Source: Piscirickettsiaceae bacterium CG07_land_8_20_14_0_80_44_28 (GTDB taxonomy: Bacteria; Pseudomonadota; Gammaproteobacteria; Thiomicrospirales; Thiomicrospiraceae). From it: a stretch of 34,360 nt of DNA. A program made the translations under genes and the position numbers. Below are positions 1 to 9,109 of this stretch, one piece after another. The DNA is taken from the NCBI GenBank assembly GCA_002779995.1, contig PEWX01000033.1, positions 1 through 34,360 of the forward strand. The letters run 5' to 3'. The notes beneath the pieces were generated by a model. It searched no databases. It saw nothing but the letters and a program-made list of their open reading frames with translations, and was not told the DNA's origin. Position 1 is the stretch's first letter. Each line of letters begins with the position of its first letter.

Positions 1-1149
1 AATGAAAACGGCTACCACAATATTGAATACATTAAAGGCTCATTACCCGAAGACGAGTTAAAGCAGAAAATTGCCAAAGCCCATTTTATCGGCATTCGCT
101 CTCGAACCCAGTTAACAACAGAAATATTTGCCGCTGCCAAGCGATTAGTGGCGGTAGGATGTTTTTGCATTGGGACCAACCAAGTCGATTTAGAAGAAGC
201 CAAGCGCCGTGGCATTGCTGTTTTCAATGCACCCTTTTCTAACACACGTTCGGTTGCCGAATTGGTCTTAGGGGAAATCTTGCTGTTATTACGAGATATT
301 CCTGCAAAAAATACCAAGGTTCACCGAGGTGAATGGGATAAGTCCGCCGTGGGCTCAGTTGAAGCACGCGGAAAGACATTAGGAATTGTCGGCTATGGCC
401 ATATTGGTATTCAATTAAGCATTATGGCTGAAAACATTGGTATGAAGGTTATTTTCCATGACATTGAAACCAAACTGCCCTTAAGCAATGCATCTCAAGT
501 CAAGTCACTTGACGCCTTATTAAAAAAATCTGATATTGTTTCTTTACACGTCCCTGAAACGGATGAAACCCAAAATATGATGGGGGCTGAACAATTTGCG
601 TTAATGAAAAAAGGTGCTATTTTTATCAATGCGGCACGAGGCACTGTCGTGGACATCAATGCCTTGGCCGATGCATTAACCTCCAAACACCTTTCAGGCG
701 CGGCCATTGATGTATTCCCAGAAGAACCGAAGAGCAATGATGAAGAATTTCACTCGCCTTTACGTGGTATGGACAACGTCATCTTGACCCCGCATATTGG
801 TGGCAGTACCGAAGAAGCACAGGAAAATATTGGTTTAGAAGTCGCAACCAAACTTGTGCGCTATTCGGATACCGGCACCACTCTGTCAGCGAAGAACTTT
901 CCGGAAGTGTCACTCCCTGAGCATAAACATCGAAGCCGCTTATTACACATTCACCACAACCGCCCCGGCATTATGACCAAAATCAATGAAGCCTTTGCCT
1001 CACAAAACATTAATATTGCCGCGCAATATCTCCAGACTAATAATGAAATTGGCTATGTCGTCATTGACATCGATTCCAAAGATAGAGAAGCCGGATTAAA
1101 AGAACTGCAAGCGATTGATGGCACCATTCGCACCCGCGTTTTACATTAG
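1..1149 (+). CDS. serA: D-3-phosphoglycerate dehydrogenase (5' end outside window)
   Basis: Oxidises 3-phosphoglycerate to 3-phosphohydroxypyruvate with NAD, the first step of serine synthesis, in the cytoplasm. The reading frame is open from base 1, so about 28 N-terminal residues (by comparison with the 410-residue E. coli protein) are missing. Visible marks are the substrate-domain run GCFCIGTNQVDL, the NAD-binding GYGHIG, the catalytic-domain INAARGTVVD and TPHIGGSTEEAQENIG, and a C-terminal ACT domain starting near HIHHNRPGIMTKIN, the usual serine-feedback site. The next gene starts 7 bases after the stop codon, so the two are probably co-transcribed. SerA is known to reduce 2-oxoglutarate to D-2-hydroxyglutarate as a side reaction, which fits the neighbour. 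Identity is very secure; only the start lies outside the window. Confidence 0.97.
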   Translation, partial: NENGYHNIEYIKGSLPEDELKQKIAKAHFIGIRSRTQLTTEIFAAAKRLVAVGCFCIGTNQVDLEEAKRRGIAVFNAPFSNTRSVAELVLGEILLLLRDIPAKNTKVHRGEWDKSAVGSVEARGKTLGIVGYGHIGIQLSIMAENIGMKVIFHDIETKLPLSNASQVKSLDALLKKSDIVSLHVPETDETQNMMGAEQFALMKKGAIFINAARGTVVDINALADALTSKHLSGAAIDVFPEEPKSNDEEFHSPLRGMDNVILTPHIGGSTEEAQENIGLEVATKLVRYSDTGTTLSAKNFPEVSLPEHKHRSRLLHIHHNRPGIMTKINEAFASQNINIAAQYLQTNNEIGYVVIDIDSKDREAGLKELQAIDGTIRTRVLH

Positions 1150-1156
1150 GAAAATT

Positions 1157-3955
1157 ATGATTTCAACCGATGCATCTGTCTATGAAATTTTTCCGGAGGA
1201 TTTTCTTTATCCAAAGGATATCGCCATGCTGCAAGCACGCGTGCAGGCAGCCTTAAAGTCGCAGCAACCCATTACCATGCGCGCAGGCGGTACGTCATTA
1301 GGGGGACAAGCCATTGGTTCGGGCGTTTTAATTGACATTTCTAAACACCTTACCCATATTTTGGATTACCGCCCGGAAATGAAAGAGGTGGATGTTGAAC
1401 CGGGCGTCATTCAAGATGATCTAAACGATTTGATTAAACAAGATCATCTTCGTTTTGCACCGGACACCTCGACCTCAAACCGCGCAATGATTGGCGGCAT
1501 GATTGGCAATAATTCATGCGGTTCCTATTCAGTTTATTATGGCACCACCCGTGACCATGTTAAATCCGTGGAAGTGATTTTAGCTGATGGCAATTTGGTG
1601 CAATTTGAAGATTTATCGGCTGAAGCGTTGCATGAAAAACTTTCGTTGCAAACCCTAGAAGGGACGATTTATCGAACGGTTATCGAGCTACTGGAATCAC
1701 ATGGCCAGGCGATTGTTGATGCTTTTCCTGATCCCTCAATTATTCGCCGTACCACCGGCTATGCGTTGGATGTGCTTTATCGGGATTATCAACCTTTTAA
1801 CCCGGAAGGCAAACCCTTTAACCTAACGCCATTAATTTGTGGTAGCGAAGGCACTCTAGGGGTGATCACCAAAGCCACGTTAAAGTTGGTGGACTTGCCG
1901 AAACACCGTCAACTGTTTTGCGCCCATTTTGATTCGATTTACACCGCCATGCAAGTGGTGCCTCAGTATTTGGCGTTTAAGCCGGCGGCGATTGAATTAA
2001 TTGACAAGGCGACCTTAGACGGCACCAAAAATAATGCGGAACAAACTCAAAATCGTTTTTGGGTACAACAAGATCCCGAAGCAGTCTTGGTGGTTGAATT
2101 GTTTGACGAAGATGCCGAATCTTTGCAAAAATGTTTAAAAAATGACCAGGCCTGGATGTTACAACAAGGGGCTTATGCCTGCCCCATAATCGACCCCCAA
2201 GACAGCAGTAAAGTCTGGAACCTGCGCAAAGCAGGATTAGGGCTGTTAATGGGTAAACCAACTCGAGATAAGGCCGTTGCGGTCATAGAAGATGCGGCTG
2301 TTCCGGTAGCAGATCTTCCCGCCTTTTATCAAGATACCCAAGCCTTAATGGCAGAATTAGACATTGGCTGTGTGTATTATGGTCATGCGTCCGTTGGTCT
2401 GATTCACGTTCGCCCTGAAATGGATTTAGCGACCGATAAAGGCAAGCAATTGTTTCAAACGGTTGCAGAACGCAGCGCGGCTTTGGTTAAAAAATATCGG
2501 GGCGCGATTTCCGGGGAACATGGTGATGGACGTATCCGCGCGCCCTTTATTAAGGATCAAGTTGGTGACGCGGTTTATCAGCATTTGGTGACCTTAAAAC
2601 AGACATTCGACCCGCAAAATCTATTCAACCCGGGGGTCATTATCGGTGACACCCCCATTACCGAAAATTTACGAGCGAATCGACAACCTCAGCAGTTCCT
2701 GAGTCCCGGCTACAACTGGCAAAAAGATTTATCGCTGATGGATGCGGTGGAAAAATGTAATGGCGCCGGGGCTTGCCGAAAATCAGCGGGCAATGGCGTT
2801 ATGTGCCCTTCTTACCAAGCCACACGTGAAGAAAATTATTCCACCCGAGGTCGCAGTAATTTGCTGCGCCGTGCATTGACGGAACCCAATCCGTTAACGG
2901 CATTAAAACAACCCGAACTCCAAGATGCCTTATCCCTTTGTTTAGGCTGCAAGGCTTGTAAATCGGAATGCCCTGCCAGTGTGGATATGGCACGATTAAA
3001 GTCCGAAGTGCTTTATCAGGTAAATGATTTTTCATTAAGCGGACTCTCCATCAAATTTTATGGCGCCATTATGAAGCTAGGGGCAATTGCCCCCGGTCTC
3101 TATAATAGTGTGCAAAATCTTGCGATGGTTAAATGGCTCATGGCAGTTGATGCCAGACGCACCCTCCCTAAGTTGGCGAACCAATCCATAGCAAAATGGC
3201 TCGCGCATCAACCTGCTGCGGAAATCGTCTCAGATGATCAGCAAACCGTTTGGTTACTGCTCGATTTATATGTGCAATATCAAGAACCGAATATCGCTCA
3301 GGCCGCCATTCAAAGTTTGCAAGCACTCGGGCTTAACGTAAAACCGATTTTATTAACCAGTTCTCCCCGCGCACTTCTCAGCCAAGGATTGCTGAAGGAA
3401 GCAAAAACCGCTTTAGCCGAAATACAACAGCAATTGAACGCTGTCACTGCGGAAGACTTTGTGGTCGGTATCGAACCCTCCGATACCTTGGTTTGGCGTG
3501 ATGAAGCCATTGATTTAGTGACAGAAAACGACCAGGCCTGGTCATTTTCATCAGTATTATTATTTGAAGAATTGATTTTAAAACTGAATGAAACTCAGTC
3601 GCTTGACTTCCAGCCTTTGCGCCAAACCGTTTGGTTGCACGTGCATTGCCATCAAAAATCCTTAGCCAAACCGGAGGAAGTGGTGAAGGCGCTCCAACTC
3701 ATTCCTGAATTACGGGTCAATACCATTCAATCCGGGTGTTGTGGCATGTCTGGCGAGTTTGGCTATAAGAATTATGAGGTTTCACATAAGATTGCCAGCC
3801 AAACCTTATTACCCACTTTAGAAAAAGCGGACAATAATGATTTAGTGGTGGCAACCGGAACCAGTTGCCGCCATCAAATTGAAGACTTTGCCGACAAGCA
3901 AGGCCTTCATCCTGCTGAAATTTTTTGGATGGCGCTCAACCGCAAAAGCGACTAG
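1157..3955 (+). CDS. FAD-binding and Fe-S oxidoreductase, YdiJ / D-2-hydroxyglutarate dehydrogenase-like
   Basis: A 932-residue fusion protein. An FAD-binding (PCMH-type) domain at the N-terminus carries RAGGTSLGGQAIGSG (about 42-56), CGSYSVYYGTTRDHV (from 121) and CGSEGTLGVITKATLKL. An FAD-oxidase C-terminal domain follows, with GEHGDGRIRAPF. Two ferredoxin-like cysteine clusters begin near residues 534 (CNGAGACRKS) and 595 (CLGCKACKSECP). A C-terminal CCG-type module has HVHCHQKS and SGCCGMSGEFGY. This architecture matches E. coli YdiJ. The position right after serA supports oxidation of the D-2-hydroxyglutarate that SerA makes, with electrons passed through the Fe-S centres; the substrate is inferred, and D-lactate or glycolate are alternatives. 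The start at 1157 is chosen because AGGA precedes it and the longer frame from 1115 runs back into serA. Two CCAGGCCTGG words lie inside, both encoding Asp-Gln-Ala-Trp. Confidence 0.85.
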   Translation: MISTDASVYEIFPEDFLYPKDIAMLQARVQAALKSQQPITMRAGGTSLGGQAIGSGVLIDISKHLTHILDYRPEMKEVDVEPGVIQDDLNDLIKQDHLRFAPDTSTSNRAMIGGMIGNNSCGSYSVYYGTTRDHVKSVEVILADGNLVQFEDLSAEALHEKLSLQTLEGTIYRTVIELLESHGQAIVDAFPDPSIIRRTTGYALDVLYRDYQPFNPEGKPFNLTPLICGSEGTLGVITKATLKLVDLPKHRQLFCAHFDSIYTAMQVVPQYLAFKPAAIELIDKATLDGTKNNAEQTQNRFWVQQDPEAVLVVELFDEDAESLQKCLKNDQAWMLQQGAYACPIIDPQDSSKVWNLRKAGLGLLMGKPTRDKAVAVIEDAAVPVADLPAFYQDTQALMAELDIGCVYYGHASVGLIHVRPEMDLATDKGKQLFQTVAERSAALVKKYRGAISGEHGDGRIRAPFIKDQVGDAVYQHLVTLKQTFDPQNLFNPGVIIGDTPITENLRANRQPQQFLSPGYNWQKDLSLMDAVEKCNGAGACRKSAGNGVMCPSYQATREENYSTRGRSNLLRRALTEPNPLTALKQPELQDALSLCLGCKACKSECPASVDMARLKSEVLYQVNDFSLSGLSIKFYGAIMKLGAIAPGLYNSVQNLAMVKWLMAVDARRTLPKLANQSIAKWLAHQPAAEIVSDDQQTVWLLLDLYVQYQEPNIAQAAIQSLQALGLNVKPILLTSSPRALLSQGLLKEAKTALAEIQQQLNAVTAEDFVVGIEPSDTLVWRDEAIDLVTENDQAWSFSSVLLFEELILKLNETQSLDFQPLRQTVWLHVHCHQKSLAKPEEVVKALQLIPELRVNTIQSGCCGMSGEFGYKNYEVSHKIASQTLLPTLEKADNNDLVVATGTSCRHQIEDFADKQGLHPAEIFWMALNRKSD
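2146..2155. repeat. CCAGGCCTGG word inside the FAD/Fe-S oxidoreductase gene
   Basis: A coding copy, read in phase as C-CAG-GCC-TGG (Asp-Gln-Ala-Trp), preceded by AAAAAATGA. Confidence 0.9.
3530..3543. repeat. CCAGGCCTGG word, 14-base palindrome, inside the FAD/Fe-S oxidoreductase gene
   Basis: GACCAGGCCTGGTC is a perfect palindrome with AAAAC on the left and ATTTT on the right, so a coding copy looks like the intergenic terminators. It also encodes Asp-Gln-Ala-Trp. Confidence 0.9.
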
Positions 3956-3992
3956 CTTAATGCGTGCGGCGCTTTTGTTGCGGTTTCTTTTT
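3939..3992 (+). terminator. Candidate terminator at the convergent serA/der junction
   Basis: The arm ACCGCAAAAGCG (3939-3950) pairs with CGCTTTT-GTT-GCGGT (3970-3984), with a three-base bulge and a 19-base loop, followed by TTCTTTTT. It would end the plus-strand serA transcript and lies over the last codons of both convergent genes. The long loop makes it a weaker call than the palindromic terminators elsewhere. Confidence 0.4.
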
Positions 3993-5405
3993 ACGCTTAC
4001 GTTTCAATACCGCATTTTCTGCTTGCGATTCTGATTTTCCACGACGGAAGGTAAAGTTGGATTTGCGCCCTTCAAAAGGATTTTCTGTCACTCGGTACTC
4101 AATCATCACCGGCGTACCGACCCACTTAAACGCTTTACGAAAAACATTCATTAAATACTTCGAATAAGCTTGGGGCAGTTTATCCACCTGAGTGCCGTGA
4201 ATAATGACTCTGGGGGGATTTAATCCACCCAGATGCGCATAACGACACTTGACTCGACGGCCACCAATTAATGGCGGCTGATGATCTAAAATAGCCTGAG
4301 CCAATACACGATTTAAATCGGATGTGGGCACAGGTTTCATGGCGGCATCATAAACAGCATTGACGGTTTTAAATAAATCGCCAACCCCTGTACCATGCAA
4401 CGCTGAAATCAAATGCCGCTTGGCATAATCCACAAAGTGTAACTTATACTCTAACTCATGCTTAACTTTATCACGCTGTTCTTTAGAAAGGTTGTCCCAT
4501 TTATTAATGGCAATCACCAAGCCTCGACCGGATTCCATTGCCAAGCCCAGTAAGGTTAAATCCTGGTCGGTAATGCCTTCGGATCCATCAACCACCAAAA
4601 TCACCACATTAGAGTCTTCCATGGCTTCAATGGCTTTAACAATACTGAATTTTTCAATCTTTTCTTTTATGTTTTTACGGCGACGCACCCCGGCGGTATC
4701 AATGAGTGTGTAGAGACGATCATCACGCTGAAATGGCACATAAATACTGTCTCGTGTGGTGCCGGGTAAATCAAATGCGACCACGCGCTCTTCGCCCATC
4801 ATGCGATTAATTAAAGTGGATTTCCCCACATTAGGACGGCCAATCACAGCAACTCGGGTACCAGGGTGTTTATCTAAGTCTAAAGCATCGTCGTTTTCAT
4901 CAAATCCTTCAGGCGTCACATCCGTTAACACCTGACCAATCATGTCGGCGACATTGTCACCATGAGCGGAAGAAATGATATGAGGCTCTCCCAGACCCAT
5001 TTGATAAAATTCATTCGCAATAACGGCTTTCTTTTGCCCTTCTGCTTTATTGACCAATAAATAAATGGGTTTATTAAACTGACGGACGTAATGGGCAATG
5101 CTCTCATCGGCGGGAATAAGACCTGATCGGCCATCTACCAAAAACAACACTGCATCGGCTTCACTGATTGCAGCTTGCACCTGTCCTGCCATTAGCGGAT
5201 CCACCCCTTCCTGCTCACCACTCAAGCCCCCGGTATCCACCACTATATAAGGTCTATCGCCTAAACGACCGGTACCATATTGGCGATCTCGCGTTAACCC
5301 CGAATAGTCAGCAACAATCGCATCCCGTGAACGGGTTAAGCGATTAAATAAAGTGGATTTTCCCACATTGGGACGGCCTACCAAGGCAATAACCGGTTTA
5401 CTCAC
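3957..5405 (-). CDS. der: Ribosome-assembly GTPase Der (EngA)
   Basis: A tandem-GTPase protein needed for late assembly of the 50S ribosomal subunit. At 482 residues it has two G domains, each with GRPNVGKST (residues 10-18 and 189-197), a Switch II DTGG near 57-60 and DTAG in the second domain, and the base-recognition motif NKWD in the second domain. The first domain has NKAE (119-122) where many homologues have NKxD. A KH-like domain follows, then a very basic tail (KRKRKKKPQQKRR) suited to rRNA binding. The start codon is GTG and overlaps the bamB stop codon by four bases (GTGA), suggesting translational coupling. It is the last gene of the ndk-to-der operon and ends two bases from the stop of the opposing oxidoreductase gene. 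Confidence 0.97.
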   Translation of the reverse strand: MSKPVIALVGRPNVGKSTLFNRLTRSRDAIVADYSGLTRDRQYGTGRLGDRPYIVVDTGGLSGEQEGVDPLMAGQVQAAISEADAVLFLVDGRSGLIPADESIAHYVRQFNKPIYLLVNKAEGQKKAVIANEFYQMGLGEPHIISSAHGDNVADMIGQVLTDVTPEGFDENDDALDLDKHPGTRVAVIGRPNVGKSTLINRMMGEERVVAFDLPGTTRDSIYVPFQRDDRLYTLIDTAGVRRRKNIKEKIEKFSIVKAIEAMEDSNVVILVVDGSEGITDQDLTLLGLAMESGRGLVIAINKWDNLSKEQRDKVKHELEYKLHFVDYAKRHLISALHGTGVGDLFKTVNAVYDAAMKPVPTSDLNRVLAQAILDHQPPLIGGRRVKCRYAHLGGLNPPRVIIHGTQVDKLPQAYSKYLMNVFRKAFKWVGTPVMIEYRVTENPFEGRKSNFTFRRGKSESQAENAVLKRKRKKKPQQKRRTH

Positions 5406-6673
5406 TGAGTGTCCTTTAAGGGAGAAGCCGCACGGCTAAAGAGCTTAAGCGGGTCTTCGGGGTGATTAAATTGATACCAATCTGAAGGTTTCACCCGATA
5501 AACGGTCAGAAAGCCATCATTATCGAGCACATAGAGTTGCTGACCGGAAACTTGAATGCGAGCAATCTCTTCACTCGACCCCAAATGTGGGCTACCGTGC
5601 AATGTTCTGGCGATAGGGGTTCCATCCAACTTATCTATCCAGTGTAAATATCCCTGTCCATCTGCAACTAACAATTGGGTATCTTGATATAAATTGAGGT
5701 TACGTAATTGACGATATTTAAAATTTTGTTGTTGCCAGAGTTGGGTGCCATTAACAAAGTCAAAGGCGCTCATCAAATCATCTTCGTCTAATAAATAAAT
5801 GGCTTTATCATCCACGACAAAATTACGAAACCCGGAAATCTCTTTGGACCAATACAAATTCCCGGTATTCACATTCAATGCCGTCAATTTGCCTTGATAC
5901 CCAAACACAAATAACCGTTCTCCTTTTACAATCAAGGCGGCTTGAATGTCGACCATCCGCTCTAAATCGGTTCGACCGGATGGAACAATGACCTGAGTTT
6001 GCCAATTAAGTTCTCCTGTTTTGGCATCCAAAGACTGCGCTTGTCCGGTTTCCCAGCCAATATACAAATGTCCTGACGCATAGGTAATCGGCGCTAGGCC
6101 ACGAAAGGAAAGGTTGGGTAATCCATGCTCCACCCCCCATTCTTTGGCACCGGTTTGGATATTTAATGCGACAACCTTGCCATCCACTGACCGCACAAAG
6201 ACTTTACCTTCTGCAATGACAGGACGACTGATGACTTCACTGGATAGCTGAGTCATCCAAGCAATGGCGCCATCACTTTGACGCAAAGCCATGACCTGCC
6301 CTTTTGCTGTGCCGATAACAACCTTATCGGTGTAAACGGTTGGGCCGGCTGTGATTGGGGCTTGTAACTTAATTTGCCAAACAACCTGATCTTGCCAACG
6401 AGGCTGATTGGCTTTTTTGGCTTTTGTCAGACCGCCATTCGGGGTTGCAAAATAGACTGATTCTGCTGTTTCAGCAACATACAAGCCATGACTATCGGCA
6501 GCATTAAACGCATCCATTTGTAATTGCCACTGCTTTTCCAAAGCATAAGGGGAGGACATTTCCAAAAGAGGCGTCGGAACTCTGACCACTTTTGGGTTAG
6601 AAGAACAAGCGACCAAAATCAACAAAGAAAATAAAATAAAAAAGCGTCTGAATATCACCAAACCAAAACCCAC
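5402..6673 (-). CDS. bamB: Outer-membrane assembly lipoprotein BamB
   Basis: A lipoprotein subunit of the BAM complex, which inserts beta-barrel proteins into the outer membrane. A positively charged N-terminus and hydrophobic stretch end at a lipobox LVAC, followed by Ser-Ser, which favours outer-membrane sorting. The rest is a PQQ-like beta-propeller with repeated blades of the form 'G.v.AL....G...W' (for example KVVALNIQTGAKEWG and KLTALNVNTGNLYWSKE). The first possible start is a GTG at 6673, two bases from the yfgM stop. A second in-frame GTG at 6658 sits 11 bases after AAGGTGG and gives a cleaner signal peptide (VIFRRFFILF), so the true start may be 6658. Length and synteny between yfgM and der agree with the family. 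Confidence 0.95.
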   Translation of the reverse strand: MGFGLVIFRRFFILFSLLILVACSSNPKVVRVPTPLLEMSSPYALEKQWQLQMDAFNAADSHGLYVAETAESVYFATPNGGLTKAKKANQPRWQDQVVWQIKLQAPITAGPTVYTDKVVIGTAKGQVMALRQSDGAIAWMTQLSSEVISRPVIAEGKVFVRSVDGKVVALNIQTGAKEWGVEHGLPNLSFRGLAPITYASGHLYIGWETGQAQSLDAKTGELNWQTQVIVPSGRTDLERMVDIQAALIVKGERLFVFGYQGKLTALNVNTGNLYWSKEISGFRNFVVDDKAIYLLDEDDLMSAFDFVNGTQLWQQQNFKYRQLRNLNLYQDTQLLVADGQGYLHWIDKLDGTPIARTLHGSPHLGSSEEIARIQVSGQQLYVLDNDGFLTVYRVKPSDWYQFNHPEDPLKLFSRAASPLKDTQ

Positions 6674-6674
6674 C

Positions 6675-7316
6675 TTATTCTGCTAAATCAGCAAGTTTAA
6701 TACTGGCCATATTTTGAATTGCATCCACTGCAGCGTTATTATCCAACACCGATTGATAACCGGCTTTAGCCGCTGCGAGATCCCCTTGATTAAAGGCCAG
6801 TTCTGCTCGATAAAATGCCAAATTGGCTTTTTCAGACGCAGCCAATGGCTGTTCATCAATGGAGGATAATAGTTGCTGAGCCTCCTCAAAACGCTGTTGA
6901 TCACTATAAATGGTGGCTAAACGCAACTGGGCGACCAATTTTAAAGAGGCATCCGGCGCATGTTTCAAAACCCATTGATAATTCTCAATCGCTAAACCCA
7001 ATTCACCTTTTTCAAAATAATGTTTTGCCACCATCAAAGCAATACCCGTTGAATAAGGACTATCCGGATGCTCTTCCATCAGAGTCAACCCTTCTCTCAT
7101 CGCCTCACCAAAGGTTCCTTGCTGTTGGCGAATTTGTAGCATTTCAAACATGGCAGAGGCCTTTAGACCTTCATTCAGTTTGGTATTTTGCCAATAAGTC
7201 CATCCTGACCAGGCTAACACCACCACCAAAATACCCGACAGCAATTGGGTACCGTTTTTTTGCCACCATTGTTTGATTACTTCAACTTGATCTTCATCTG
7301 TTTCATAACGACTCAT
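6675..7316 (-). CDS. yfgM: YfgM-family TPR protein, SecYEG-associated
   Basis: A 213-residue inner-membrane protein with a short cytoplasmic N-terminus (YETDEDQVEVIKQWWQKNG), one membrane segment at about residues 25-43, and a periplasmic TPR-like helical domain with recurrent A/L/Y spacing. E. coli YfgM associates with the SecYEG translocon and periplasmic chaperones, consistent with its position directly upstream of bamB. The ATG at 7316 is preceded by AGGA at good spacing. It lies 36 bases downstream of hisS and abuts bamB, so it is part of the same operon. Family membership is clear from the N-terminus and gene order; the chaperone role is taken from the E. coli protein. Confidence 0.9.
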   Translation of the reverse strand: MSRYETDEDQVEVIKQWWQKNGTQLLSGILVVVLAWSGWTYWQNTKLNEGLKASAMFEMLQIRQQQGTFGEAMREGLTLMEEHPDSPYSTGIALMVAKHYFEKGELGLAIENYQWVLKHAPDASLKLVAQLRLATIYSDQQRFEEAQQLLSSIDEQPLAASEKANLAFYRAELAFNQGDLAAAKAGYQSVLDNNAAVDAIQNMASIKLADLAE

Positions 7317-7352
7317 GTTTGATTTCCTATTGCTCTATTTTAAGTTGCTTCA

Positions 7353-8645
7353 TTAACGGGACTCGACGACTGCCGATGAAAATTGATTGGCGAGATGTGC
7401 GGTTAAATCAGACCAGTTTATCACAAGCTGTTCACGATTCTCTCGTAGGTATTTAACCACCAGCTGCTGCTGTGCCACTTCATCCTCGCCCAGAACCAAG
7501 GCAAGTTGTGCGCCTGATTTATCTGCTTTTTTAAACTGACTTTTAAAACTGCCCCCCCCACAATTCATCTGGACTTTTAACTGTGGAAAATTCTCTCTAA
7601 TTTGCTCAGAAATGACCAGGCCTGGGCGTTTTGTTGCCTCTCCCGCCAACACCATATAAATATCCGCCGCTGCTACGGTTGGAATTAACCCCTTATCCAT
7701 CAATAACACCGCCAGCCTTTCCATTCCCATTGCAAATCCGACTGCGGGCGTCGGTTTACCCCCAATCTGTTCGACCAAACCATCATAGCGTCCACCTGCA
7801 CACACAGTGCCTTGCGCGCCCAGTTCAGTGGTGACCCATTCAAACACGGTGCGATTGTAATAGTCGAGTCCCCGCACCAAATTAGGGTTTTCTTCATAAA
7901 GGATGCCCAAATCTTCTAAATGGGCTTTGAGGTCTTCATAATGCTGTTTAGACACATCGTCTAAATGCTCAATTAGCTTGGGCGCTCCGGCAATGATTTC
8001 GGCCATATCCGGGTTTTTGCTATCCAGAATGCGTAAGGGATTGGTTTTCAAACGACGCAAACTGTCTTCATCCAAATGGGCTTGATGGCCTTCTAAATAA
8101 TCCACCAACAAGACTCGGTAAGCTTGACGCGCTTGCTGACTACCTAGTGAATTGATTTGCAACACTAACCCTGTCAGTCCCAACGATTCCCATAACCGTG
8201 CGGTCATGGCAATCAATTCGGCATCGGCATCGACCGTTTCAAGCCCAAAAACTTCCACCCCAATTTGGTTAAATTGACGATAGCGTCCCTTTTGGGGTCG
8301 CTCGTGGCGGAACATTGGCCCCGCATAATAGAGTTTTTGAATTTGGTTATGGGTCAAGCCATTTTCGATCACCGCGCGAACACAGCCTGCGGTACCCTCA
8401 GGGCGCAAGGTTAAACTGTCACCATTTCGATCAGCAAAGGTATACATTTCTTTTTCGACGATATCCGTTACTTCGCCAATGGAGCGAGCGAACAATTCGG
8501 TTTTTTCAACCAAAGGTAACCGAATCGATTGAAATCCATATTGTTTCAGAACCGCTTCGGCAGTTGCCATTAAATAATCATATGCAACTGATGCGTCTCC
8601 TACTAAATCATTCATGCCGCGAATGGCATTGATTTTTTTTGACAT
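7353..8645 (-). CDS. hisS: Histidyl-tRNA synthetase
   Basis: A class II aminoacyl-tRNA synthetase that charges tRNA-His in the cytoplasm. The 430-residue length is typical. Motif 2 is seen in [13 protein letters not shown] and [17 protein letters not shown], the histidine-specific loops are [15 protein letters not shown] and [12 protein letters not shown], and motif 3 is [14 protein letters not shown]-terminal anticodon-binding domain follows (about 330-425). A CCAGGCCTGG word at 7616-7625 encodes Arg-Pro-Gly-Leu-Val at the start of that domain. In enterobacteria ispG normally lies between rodZ and hisS; here only 41 bases separate the two. Confidence 0.98.
   Translation of the reverse strand: MSKKINAIRGMNDLVGDASVAYDYLMATAEAVLKQYGFQSIRLPLVEKTELFARSIGEVTDIVEKEMYTFADRNGDSLTLRPEGTAGCVRAVIENGLTHNQIQKLYYAGPMFRHERPQKGRYRQFNQIGVEVFGLETVDADAELIAMTARLWESLGLTGLVLQINSLGSQQARQAYRVLLVDYLEGHQAHLDEDSLRRLKTNPLRILDSKNPDMAEIIAGAPKLIEHLDDVSKQHYEDLKAHLEDLGILYEENPNLVRGLDYYNRTVFEWVTTELGAQGTVCAGGRYDGLVEQIGGKPTPAVGFAMGMERLAVLLMDKGLIPTVAAADIYMVLAGEATKRPGLVISEQIRENFPQLKVQMNCGGGSFKSQFKKADKSGAQLALVLGEDEVAQQQLVVKYLRENREQLVINWSDLTAHLANQFSSAVVESR
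7616..7625. repeat. CCAGGCCTGG word inside hisS
   Basis: A coding copy read on the minus strand as CCA-GGC-CTG-G (Pro-Gly-Leu-Val), a different phase from the copies in the oxidoreductase gene. Confidence 0.9.
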
Positions 8646-8686
8646 CCTACTTTCTCTTGTATTTTCTTCATTCAGGACGCGACGCC

Positions 8687-9109
8687 CTAGAGGTTAATCA
8701 TCACTAGTAAAGCCACTAACGCAATCAGAATGATGGTGGTCATCACCCTTAAGGTCGCAATTGAAAAAACGGGTTTAATGGAAGGGTCTTCTGAACTGAC
8801 CGACTGCAAAGGTGCCTCAATGGATTTAATGTCATTAAACATGGTTTGATAGTCGGATACATCGACACCAAGAACCTCTGCATAGTTCCGTAAATATCCG
8901 CGTTTGAAGGGGTCTAATGAGGCAATATCCAACTGTTCACTTTCCATAAAAGCCAAGTGTTCAGCGGCAATTTTTAATTTTTCAGCAACCTCTTCTATCG
9001 ACCACCCTTTTTCCTCTCGAGCTTTTTTAAGGGCACTGGTCAATGACAAGGTATCCACTGCACCTTCGGTTTGTTCAGAAACCATGTCGTCTGTTTTTTG
9101 ATTAACCAT
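8687..9109 (-). CDS. rodZ: Short RodZ-like protein: HTH domain plus membrane anchor
   Basis: A 140-residue protein with an N-terminal helix-turn-helix of the RodZ type (about 24-90: [37 protein letters not shown]), a short linker, and one membrane segment (about 119-138, [15 protein letters not shown]) that ends the protein. RodZ links MreB filaments to the membrane through this cytoplasmic domain. The usual periplasmic linker and beta domain (DUF4115) are absent, so this is a truncated or minimal form. It overlaps the end of rlmN by eight bases (ATGGTTAA), as expected for tight coupling. Position between rlmN and hisS supports the RodZ call over a generic transcription factor. Confidence 0.8.
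   Translation of the reverse strand: MVNQKTDDMVSEQTEGAVDTLSLTSALKKAREEKGWSIEEVAEKLKIAAEHLAFMESEQLDIASLDPFKRGYLRNYAEVLGVDVSDYQTMFNDIKSIEAPLQSVSSEDPSIKPVFSIATLRVMTTIILIALVALLVMINL

Noticed and set aside
3957-5405. NKAE in place of NKxD in the first G domain of Der as an inactivating change
   Set aside because: The same variant is, from memory, common in Der proteins of other proteobacteria, and all other motifs are intact.
6815-7276. 153-codon open frame on the plus strand
   Set aside because: It lies wholly antisense to yfgM, has no family features, and is a shadow frame.
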